This document shows positions 13,218 to 19,017 of a DNA stretch of 33,045 nucleotides, piece after piece. The first letter of the stretch is position 1. The number at the start of each line of letters is the position of its first letter. The stretch is from Opitutaceae bacterium UBA4094 (lineage in GTDB: Bacteria; Verrucomicrobiota; Verrucomicrobiia; Opitutales; Opitutaceae). The notes under the pieces are model-generated. The model ran no database searches. It worked only from the letters and a program-made list of their open reading frames with translations, and had not been told where the DNA came from. The stretch covers positions 1 through 33,045 of the forward strand of contig DFYA01000211.1 in assembly GCA_002382525.1 (NCBI GenBank), in the 5' to 3' direction. The translations under genes and the position numbers were made by a program.

Positions 13218-13233
13218 TGGTGCCCCCACGGGG
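13218..13233. repeat. Attachment-site direct repeat, right copy (in tRNA-Glu)
   Basis: These 16 bases equal 137-152 and cover the CCA end, the discriminator, the 3' acceptor strand and the first base pairs of the T stem of tRNA-Glu. The repeat is part of the functional tRNA, so the element's insertion keeps the gene intact. Confidence 0.9.
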
Positions 13234-13292
13234 AATCGAACCCCGCTTTTAGGATTGAGAATCCCATGTCCTAACCGATAGACGATGAGGGC
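13218..13292 (-). tRNA. tRNA-Glu (anticodon CTC)
   Basis: All arms fold on the minus strand. The acceptor pairs GCCCTCA with TGGGGGC, then come D stem GTCT/GGAC, anticodon stem TGGGA/TCCTA with loop TTCTCAA, and T stem CGGGG/CCCCG with loop TTCGATT. Discriminator A and an encoded CCA complete it. The anticodon CTC reads GAG (Glu). It is the integration site of the element, whose attachment repeat is the 3' end of this gene. Confidence 0.95.
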
Positions 13293-13308
13293 GTCTGACG
13301 AAGCGCTC

Positions 13309-13337
13309 GACAGTCCGGTTTTCCGGGGGCGCGTCAA
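13309..13337 (-). promoter_or_regulatory. Candidate tRNA-Glu promoter
   Basis: On the minus strand TTGACG (13337-13332) and ACTGTC (13314-13309) are separated by 17 bases, and the tRNA starts 17 bases further on. The -35 match is good and the -10 is weak. It is on the chromosomal side, so the tRNA keeps its own promoter after integration. Confidence 0.4.
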
Positions 13338-13367
13338 GCGCGAGTTTTGTTAAAAGCGCGGCGACGC

Positions 13368-14741
13368 TCAAACCGCTCCCGGTGCCGCAAACCCGCACGA
13401 CGCGTCGTCCACCACCAGGATCCAATCGATCGTCTCGCCCTCGTCCGGCGAAGAAAAGCTGCGCCCGGCCGGATCATTCGTCCACTCGCCGATCCACGTC
13501 GCCGAGCCGTCCCGCGGATTGAACCACCACGCACGCAAGCGATCGCCCGAGATCACCCGCGTGTTGACCGTGAACGCCCGCCCCACCGGCGCATACACCA
13601 TCGCGAAGCTGCCTTCCTCATCTCGGGTCGCCGCGAAAAACGCCCGGCCCGCACCGGGGATCACGTTGGGCACCGGATGCGGCGCGAGAACGGTTTGATC
13701 CGGGATCCGTGTCAAAAACGGACGGGACTCCAACAGTCGGCGGGCGTGTTGCATCTGCGATGCGCCGGGTCGCTCAAGCGCGTCGCGCCACGACATCAAC
13801 GGATCCAGTATCGGCGCGCGCCCCGGAGCCCACATCTGCCACACCGAATTGTGTCCATAGGTGTGCCCGCAGGCCCCGGTGAACAGGTTCCAATAGAGCG
13901 CCCGCCGCACGTCCGCCGCGTGGGCGTGGCCGTGTTTCGCCGCGTTGAAATCGATGCCGATGTCTTCGTAAACCGGCTCGCCATCGAGCACGGGTTTCAC
14001 CGGCGTTCGATCGTAATCGGCGCGCGTGGCGTCATAGCGCCCCGTGTAATCCACGGCGTGGCCGTTCTGACGGAAATTAAAATCCAACCACTCCTCGTCG
14101 TGGAAATACGCCGAGGAACCACACGCGCCTTGTGTGTGAAACGTGCGCAGGTGCCGCCCGCCGTCTCCGCGATGCACCCCCGCCGCCATGCGCCGCGTGA
14201 TCTCACGATGCGTCTCTGTTTCCACCGGACGATCTCCACCTAGTATCCAAACAATGGATGCGTCCCGATAACGGCGCCCCACCCATTCTCCGTAAGCTTC
14301 GGCGTTGTCCGGCGTGAAGATCTCAGGGCCCGCGCCATGCTTCCGGTTCCACTTGTCACCCCACGTCGGCAGAAATCCCACCACCAGTCCCAGTCGGTTC
14401 GCTTCGGCGACCACCCTGTCAATGTGCTGCCAATACGCCTCCACCGGACGCAGCGGGTCGTTGTTCATCAACGGACAATGCCCATACGCATTCGGCGTGT
14501 TGAGCCCCTCCAATTCGGCGAGCGCGACCGCTTGGATTACGTTAAAACCTTTGCGCGCGCGATCCGCCAAATAGTGCGCCGCTTCCTCGCGGGTGAGTCG
14601 GTGGAACAACGCCCAGGCGGTGTCGCCGAGCCAGAAGAAAGGAGATCCGTCCTCCCGCACGAGATAGCGTCGGTTTGAGGAGCATCTTAAGCGGAGCGGA
14701 GCCGGAAGTGACGAAAAGGGGAACACTAAAGAAGGGGACAT
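13368..14741 (-). CDS. GH140-like (DUF4038) glycoside hydrolase
   Basis: This protein has 457 residues. Residues 20-340 form a DUF4038-type TIM barrel: RYLVREDGSPFFWLGDTAWA (25-44; the GDTAW motif is diagnostic), EEAAHYLADRARKGFNVIQAV, then GLVVGFLPTWGD and YRDASIVWILGGDRP. The C-terminal ~90 residues fit the beta-sandwich that follows this barrel in the family (FAMVYAPVGRAFTVNT and WWFNPRDG, then DWILVVDD). GH140 members cleave apiose-containing pectin side chains, but many DUF4038 proteins are uncharacterised, so the substrate is only a guess. No signal peptide is seen, which suggests a cytoplasmic enzyme. It is divergent from the prepilin-like gene, sharing the operator region at 14852-14905. 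No ribosome site is visible. Confidence 0.85.
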   Translation of the reverse strand: MSPSLVFPFSSLPAPLRLRCSSNRRYLVREDGSPFFWLGDTAWALFHRLTREEAAHYLADRARKGFNVIQAVALAELEGLNTPNAYGHCPLMNNDPLRPVEAYWQHIDRVVAEANRLGLVVGFLPTWGDKWNRKHGAGPEIFTPDNAEAYGEWVGRRYRDASIVWILGGDRPVETETHREITRRMAAGVHRGDGGRHLRTFHTQGACGSSAYFHDEEWLDFNFRQNGHAVDYTGRYDATRADYDRTPVKPVLDGEPVYEDIGIDFNAAKHGHAHAADVRRALYWNLFTGACGHTYGHNSVWQMWAPGRAPILDPLMSWRDALERPGASQMQHARRLLESRPFLTRIPDQTVLAPHPVPNVIPGAGRAFFAATRDEEGSFAMVYAPVGRAFTVNTRVISGDRLRAWWFNPRDGSATWIGEWTNDPAGRSFSSPDEGETIDWILVVDDASCGFAAPGAV

Positions 14742-14851
14742 GGGGAACGGTTAAAGGGCGGGCCGTGATAACGCTTCACGCCGCGTCGAACGGGAAGCGC
14801 ATAGAATGGAGAAGTCGTCGCGATTGGAAGCCCGCGCTCCGGGAGACCTGA

Positions 14852-14905
14852 GTGACTATAACTCGAAACGCTACTGCCCAAGCAGCGAGACCCGATTACT
14901 GTAAC
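14852..14905. promoter_or_regulatory. Two candidate LacI operators between GH140 and the prepilin-like gene
   Basis: ATTACTGTAAC (14895-14905) matches the consensus GTTAC-N-GTAAC with one mismatch. GTGACTATAAC (14852-14862) matches with two. Their centres are 43 bases apart, close to four helical turns, which would allow one bound tetramer or two dimers on the same face. They lie between two divergent genes and could control both. Confidence 0.55.
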
Positions 14906-14927
14906 TACAGGTTTGCTTCTGCCCCCC

Positions 14928-15698
14928 ATGAATATCCTTCCCCAACCTCGTTCCTTCACTCGTGGCATGACCCTCGTGGAATTGCTCACCGTCATCGCCA
15001 TCATCGGCATCCTCGCGGCGATCATCATTCCGGTGACCAACAAAGTCCGTGAAAACGCCCGCGCAAGCCAGTGTCTCTCCAACGTGCGCCAACTCGCCTT
15101 GGCCAACCTGATCTACGCCGGCGAGAACAAGGGGCAGCTCATCGTGCACTTGCCGGCAAATGTCGGCGGGCAGCCGATTCTCCCGGAAAGCGTCCGCAAC
15201 GAGGGCAACTGGCAGAAGGCCGTGTCCCGCTACCTGAGCATGGACAAGGCATCCGCCCGTTCACGGTTCATCTGTCCGTCCGCAGACATGAGCGGTGTGA
15301 GCCAAGCAAATATCGATAATGGACAGCACTCCACTTACACGGTCTCCATGTGGCTGCACCATCACGCCTCCGGCTACGGCAGACTCCAAGCCATGCCCGC
15401 CCCGGTGGTCATGGTCGCCGAGATGCGGGTGTCGAATTCAGACGGCACCTACCCATGGAATGTGAATGCCAATGGCACCGGCTCACATGACACGCGCATC
15501 GCGCTGTTCCGCCACGCCGGTTCAACGCGTCGCAACGTCGCCATGACCGATGGTTCCGCCCATGCACTCAGCCCCATCCGCGACGGTGTGTTCCGCGAGG
15601 GCACCGGCTTGATGAAAAACTATTGGCTGCCTCCCGGCGCCACCACCTCCGCGACCATCGGTGTGGCGAATCGGACCGACACCATACCGTCCAGCTAA
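14928..15698 (+). CDS. Prepilin-like secreted protein (type IV pilin N-terminus)
   Basis: This 256-residue protein carries a class III signal: RG then MTLVELLTVIAIIGILAAII, with cleavage between G13 and M14 and the required glutamate at +5 (E18). The body is a verrucomicrobial/planctomycete-type pilin-like domain: VRENARASQCLSNVRQLALA, then RFICPSAD, FRHAGSTRRNVAMTDGSAHAL (an H-x-DG-type region with 11 residues between H and DG) and an ending near NYWLPPGA. Such proteins are numerous in these phyla and are probably minor pseudopilins of secretion or surface attachment. It is adjacent to the PEP-CTERM-type gene downstream (36 bases). The longer frame from 14913 is less likely. No Shine-Dalgarno sequence is visible. 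Confidence 0.85.
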   Translation: MNILPQPRSFTRGMTLVELLTVIAIIGILAAIIIPVTNKVRENARASQCLSNVRQLALANLIYAGENKGQLIVHLPANVGGQPILPESVRNEGNWQKAVSRYLSMDKASARSRFICPSADMSGVSQANIDNGQHSTYTVSMWLHHHASGYGRLQAMPAPVVMVAEMRVSNSDGTYPWNVNANGTGSHDTRIALFRHAGSTRRNVAMTDGSAHALSPIRDGVFREGTGLMKNYWLPPGATTSATIGVANRTDTIPSS

Positions 15699-15733
15699 GA
15701 TCTCAGCCCTCCCAACGCCCGGCTGAACTGCTC

Positions 15734-16555
15734 GTGCCACCATCCGACCTACAGACAACCTCGGCCGGGCCACTGCCTCGCCTTGCAAGAATCAGCCTCG
15801 TCGCGTTTGCGGTTATAACGAACACGCTCGGCGCCTCCGCCGAGACCGTGCTGGTGCATGAAACCTTCGATACCATGCGCAGCAGCAGCGGCCCCGGCGC
15901 CGATACTGATCGCGAGGATCTGAGCGCGGCGGGCTGGCGGTTCTGGAACAGAAATCCCAGCGCCAGCTACCGGTCGATTAGCCGGCCCGCCGGCAGCACA
16001 AGTCAGGTGTTGCGCAACAACAGTAGCAGCGAACACACGTTTGCATTCATCCAGTGGGATGCCGTTTCGCTCGACGACAGCGGCAGCTCCCTGTCCGTCT
16101 CCTTCGACTATCGCGCCCTCCCCGCCGCCGGAGATCCGGACTTCGAGGTCGCCTTCCTGTCCGCAAATCCGATCAGCAGCCGACTCGGTGGAGCAAACCC
16201 CACGGCAACTTCACCGGGTTACGGTTACCGCCAAACATCCGGCGGCACTCACGGGTTGACGAAATTCGCCACCCGAACGGGGGCGCCCCTTCGCTTGAAT
16301 CACGAACCCAGCGGGCCGATCAGGTTCACCGACGCGCACTACCGGATTGTCTTCACGATGACCCGCCTTTCGGGAGGCATTTTACTGGATTTCTCCGTCA
16401 ACGGCTCGACGGTCTCTCGTCATTTGGAAACGGCCTCGGATCAAACCCGGTTTGATACCCTGCGCTTCGCCTCACGGAACAGCCAGGTCGATAACGTCTC
16501 GGTTATCCACACCCCCGCGATCCCCGAACCGTCCATTTACGCGGGTGCACGGTGA
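15734..16555 (+). CDS. Secreted PEP-CTERM paralogue with truncated sorting signal
   Basis: The protein has 273 residues from GTG 15734. The upstream frame to 15623 overlaps the pilin gene and lacks protein character, so GTG is preferred, and the hydrophobic signal peptide (RISLVAFAVITNTLGASA, about residues 18-35) then fits. The body is paralogous to the PEP-CTERM protein at 17733-18632: shared features are ETFDT/QNFDT, SVSFDY/SVSFDV, GYGYRQ/GYGYEQ and VDNVSV/IDNVVL. It reaches the sorting motif IPEPS but then stops after IYAGAR, without the transmembrane helix and arginine tail. It is therefore probably secreted rather than processed by the exosortase. It may be real truncation or decay. It follows the pilin-like gene. 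Confidence 0.7.
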   Translation: MPPSDLQTTSAGPLPRLARISLVAFAVITNTLGASAETVLVHETFDTMRSSSGPGADTDREDLSAAGWRFWNRNPSASYRSISRPAGSTSQVLRNNSSSEHTFAFIQWDAVSLDDSGSSLSVSFDYRALPAAGDPDFEVAFLSANPISSRLGGANPTATSPGYGYRQTSGGTHGLTKFATRTGAPLRLNHEPSGPIRFTDAHYRIVFTMTRLSGGILLDFSVNGSTVSRHLETASDQTRFDTLRFASRNSQVDNVSVIHTPAIPEPSIYAGAR

Positions 16556-16582
16556 GCCGTAGAACTTCGGTCGCGACTGAGT

Positions 16583-17587
16583 TCACTTTGCCTGCGGCTC
16601 GCGCATGGCGAGTTCCTCAAACAACGCAGCGATCTTGGGCGCATCAGCGGGGTTCTTGAGCTCCGAGGTGTAGCGACGAAGCGGATGGTCCGGCTCTTCG
16701 CGCCAGGCATTGCGACCAATCTCGTCAATGTGGTTGGAGCCACGCTCGACCACCTTGAACCACGGCTCGAAACCACGCACGCCCACGAGCAGCGCGATCG
16801 AATCCGCCGAGTGCCGCACCGGACCGACCTTCGCTTTCCCGAGATAACTCCGGTAAGCGAGGCTCACTGGAGAGCGGGTGGGATCAAGTTTCACGATCTT
16901 CCGACCGATCGCCATCGAGTGCGCAAACTCGCCGCCACCGGTGAAGGTGAGCATCGTGGGCCACAGGTCGTTGACTTCGCGGGTCGATTCGGGGTCCGGA
17001 CGGAAGTTGCCCCACTTGCTCGTGCCGGGGTCGGTTTCCGCCGGATAACGGCTGCCCATGCACACATAATGCGCGACCTTGAGCTCAACCAGATCGCGCC
17101 CGTTGAGCCGACTGTGCTCGTCGGGGCCGGAGGCGAGCAGCGCGGCCAGATTGGTCAGATCGCCCACGCTCACAATCACCACGCTGCTATCCGGACGTGC
17201 CGCCAGCGATCGACGGTAGAGCGCCACCGCCTCGATCTTCTCGTGCTTCGCCTGGAAATCCTGGGGAAACGCCTCCGCGACCTCACGGGCAAAAAAACTA
17301 TCCTGGCGGATGCCACGCGTGCCCGACACGAGGCCAATGGGCAAATCGGGGCGTTGATAAAATGTATTGAGCGCATCGATACATGGAGCCGACCACTCGT
17401 TGTGGCCGGAAACCATGACCGCGAGAATCTCGACCTCGCCCATGTCGGCAAACGCATGGAGTTGCGCCAGCGCGGCGACATCATCCACATCCGAATCCAT
17501 GTCGGTGTCGAAGATCACTGGAAGCGGCGCGGCGCAGAGCGAACATGTGAACAACAAGGCAAGAGGCAGAACACGTAACAGGGTCAT
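16583..17587 (-). CDS. Secreted inosine-uridine-type nucleoside hydrolase
   Basis: This protein has 334 residues. A signal peptide (TLLRVLPLALLFTCSLCA) is followed directly by the nucleoside-hydrolase metal motif DTDMDSDVDD (27-36). Further on are MVSGHNEWSAP and VSVGDLTNLAALL, characteristic of the fold, and late residues SADSIALLVGV. Family members cleave the N-glycosidic bond of ribonucleosides with Ca2+. In polysaccharide loci, members of this broad family are often of uncertain substrate. The export signal makes scavenging in the periplasm more likely than intracellular salvage. It is a single-gene unit under its own candidate operator (17646-17656, 58 bases upstream of the ATG). The terminator of the next gene separates them. 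Confidence 0.85.
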   Translation of the reverse strand: MTLLRVLPLALLFTCSLCAAPLPVIFDTDMDSDVDDVAALAQLHAFADMGEVEILAVMVSGHNEWSAPCIDALNTFYQRPDLPIGLVSGTRGIRQDSFFAREVAEAFPQDFQAKHEKIEAVALYRRSLAARPDSSVVIVSVGDLTNLAALLASGPDEHSRLNGRDLVELKVAHYVCMGSRYPAETDPGTSKWGNFRPDPESTREVNDLWPTMLTFTGGGEFAHSMAIGRKIVKLDPTRSPVSLAYRSYLGKAKVGPVRHSADSIALLVGVRGFEPWFKVVERGSNHIDEIGRNAWREEPDHPLRRYTSELKNPADAPKIAALFEELAMREPQAK

Positions 17588-17645
17588 GCAGCTAGTGAGA
17601 AGAACCCGTTAGCGGACTGGCAAGGGTTCGGCAGGAGCTCGTTGG

Positions 17646-17656
17646 GATACAGTAAC
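17646..17656. promoter_or_regulatory. Candidate LacI operator upstream of the nucleoside hydrolase
   Basis: GATACAGTAAC differs from GTTAC-A-GTAAC at one position. It lies 58 bases upstream of the nucleoside-hydrolase ATG, after the terminator of the PEP-CTERM gene, so it can only serve the hydrolase. Confidence 0.55.
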
Positions 17657-17671
17657 GTTGGTCATTCACCG

Positions 17672-17707
17672 AAAACAAAAAGGCCTTGAGCACAAAGCCC
17701 AAGGCCT
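17672..17707 (-). terminator. Intrinsic terminator of the PEP-CTERM gene
   Basis: On the minus strand AGGCCTTG (17707-17700) pairs perfectly with CAAGGCCT (17688-17681), an 8-bp stem followed by TTTTTGTTTTC. It is 25 bases after the PEP-CTERM stop codon, a clear end of that transcript. Confidence 0.85.
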
Positions 17708-17732
17708 GAACGGGCGGATTAAGCGTCTCGCT

Positions 17733-18632
17733 TTAACGACGACCGCGGAAGCGACGACCGAACGCGAGACCGAGAGCCGCCACACCAGCCAAGCTGGCAA
17801 AAGTGGAGGGCTCAGGAATGTTGGAAAATTCAGTTAACACGACGTTATCAATCGCACGGTTCACAGTGGAGGAGTTGGTCGCAGAGACCCATAACTTAAG
17901 CGTGTCAAAACTCAGCGGACCGGTAACCGACGTGTCGATCCAACTGGCGATCACGGAGCTTCCATCCGAGAAGGAGATTTCAGCACCCGTCTCGACCAGC
18001 TTGACTGAAAAAGTAAATGCGGACGCACCGAGGATATCCGGTTGGGTGACCAAATTGCTGCGGATCGTGGTGGTATCGAATCCGTTCGAGGCTGCGGTGG
18101 TCGTGACAATGCCGGCGGAGGTAGGTTCGCCACTGGTGTATGTCTGCTCGTAGCCATAACCGGTAGATCCGGCGATCACGCTTGCAGAGCCACCGGCGAT
18201 GCCACCTGTGCTATAACTGTTCGCTGTGATCGCGGTGCCGCCGGTGTCGAAAAGAGATACGTTGAAGCGTCCGGGAAGATTGAAGCTTACGTCGAACGAG
18301 ACTGACACCGCATCGCCGATATTGGTGAGAGTGGTCCCTGCCCATTGGGTGAGCGCCCACGAATTGGCAGAGCTGCCTGTTCCACCGCGCAACACATTGC
18401 CGGACATCGTGCCAGCCGCGTAGGCTTGGGGCCCAGGCCAGTAGGTCGTGCTGTTGGAGCCGTGACGGTAATACCAACCGGCGTTGTTCAACGCGGTGTT
18501 GTCGGCGATTGTGTCGAAATTCTGGTTGATGTGAACGGTGGTGGCGGCGGGGAGCGACGCGGCCGTGACTGCGGCGGCGGCTCCGATGACAAACAGGCGT
18601 GCGATGGGTGTTAGTAGGGATGGGGTGGCCAT
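17733..18632 (-). CDS. PEP-CTERM secreted protein
   Basis: The protein has 299 residues from ATG 18632. The 21-residue longer frame (to 18695) runs through the operator and has no protein character. A signal peptide (about residues 9-30, ending in AAATV) precedes a body of about 240 residues rich in Ser, Thr and Gly. The C-terminus has the sorting signal IPEPSTF followed by a hydrophobic helix (ASLAGVAALGLAF) and GRRFRGRR, the classical PEP-CTERM/exosortase form. The body matches the truncated paralogue at 15734-16555. Such proteins are normally extracellular matrix or surface proteins. No exosortase gene is in the window. It is controlled by the sites at 18681-18704 and ends in the terminator at 17672-17707. 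Confidence 0.85.
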   Translation of the reverse strand: MATPSLLTPIARLFVIGAAAAVTAASLPAATTVHINQNFDTIADNTALNNAGWYYRHGSNSTTYWPGPQAYAAGTMSGNVLRGGTGSSANSWALTQWAGTTLTNIGDAVSVSFDVSFNLPGRFNVSLFDTGGTAITANSYSTGGIAGGSASVIAGSTGYGYEQTYTSGEPTSAGIVTTTAASNGFDTTTIRSNLVTQPDILGASAFTFSVKLVETGAEISFSDGSSVIASWIDTSVTGPLSFDTLKLWVSATNSSTVNRAIDNVVLTEFSNIPEPSTFASLAGVAALGLAFGRRFRGRR

Positions 18633-18680
18633 GGGGATAGTTTTCAGCCCAAACCCGATCCCAATAAACACAAAGTCAGA

Positions 18681-18704
18681 GATATAGTAACTCACTCTAG
18701 TAAC
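18681..18704. promoter_or_regulatory. Candidate LacI operator upstream of the PEP-CTERM gene
   Basis: GATATAGTAAC (18681-18691) has two mismatches to GTTAC-N-GTAAC, and a half-site CTAGTAAC follows (18697-18704). It is 48 bases upstream of the PEP-CTERM ATG. The rest of the 385-base non-coding stretch 18633-19017 shows no further gene. It holds a hairpin near its end (18951-18980) and an AT-richer part around 18840-18910 with no convincing promoter. Confidence 0.45.
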
Positions 18705-18950
18705 CTAAGCCGATTACACCCAGATCACTTTCATTCCGCTCGCGTCCATACAGGGGAAACACGTCCGTGCGCATGCTTCGAATGCAGCGGGCAATGCGTT
18801 TCGCCGACTCTCAGACGGCTTATGTGTATTTGATTCTATGATACGTAAATCCCCCTCTCGCATCCGCCCCCAATCCGCCAATCCCGCATAATAACACACC
18901 CCCGGGTTAAAACCGTTTTCGGAATGCACCGCCCGTCGCCAAACGCACAA

Positions 18951-18980
18951 CTCCCGCGTCGCAACGAAGCAACGCGGGAG
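18951..18980 (-). terminator. Hairpin at the end of the large GH gene
   Basis: Minus-strand CTCCCGCGT (18980-18972) pairs perfectly with ACGCGGGAG (18959-18951), a 9-bp stem with a 12-base loop, followed by TTGTGCGTTTGG. The tract is only partly U-rich. It lies 37 bases after the large GH gene's stop and is probably its terminator. Confidence 0.5.
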
Positions 18981-19017
18981 CCGTCATTCGAACGGGGACT
19001 TCGTCAGGTGATCCAAA

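Larger units (their letters stand above)
137..13233. mobile_element. Integrated genetic element in tRNA-Glu, about 13.1 kb, satellite/prophage-like
   Basis: The element is bounded by a 16-bp perfect direct repeat (137-152 and 13218-13233). The right copy is the CCA end and T-arm side of a tRNA-Glu gene, and a tyrosine integrase gene lies next to it, the classical arrangement of tRNA-targeted integrases. Inside are excisionase-like regulators, a DnaB/RepA-type replication ATPase with an iteron-like repeat cluster, an ERCC4 nuclease, a small-terminase-like protein and tape-measure-like and tail-like proteins. No capsid, portal, protease, large terminase, relaxase or conjugation gene is present. 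Intact genes all read leftward in tight overlapping series, with clear Shine-Dalgarno sites in places, unlike the flanking chromosome. The best reading is a phage satellite or reduced prophage. A non-phage integrative plasmid is the alternative. Confidence 0.85.

Noticed and set aside
18714..18950. 78-residue minus-strand frame upstream of the PEP-CTERM gene
   Set aside because: No domain, no ribosome site, Cys/Trp-rich composition; treated as non-coding.
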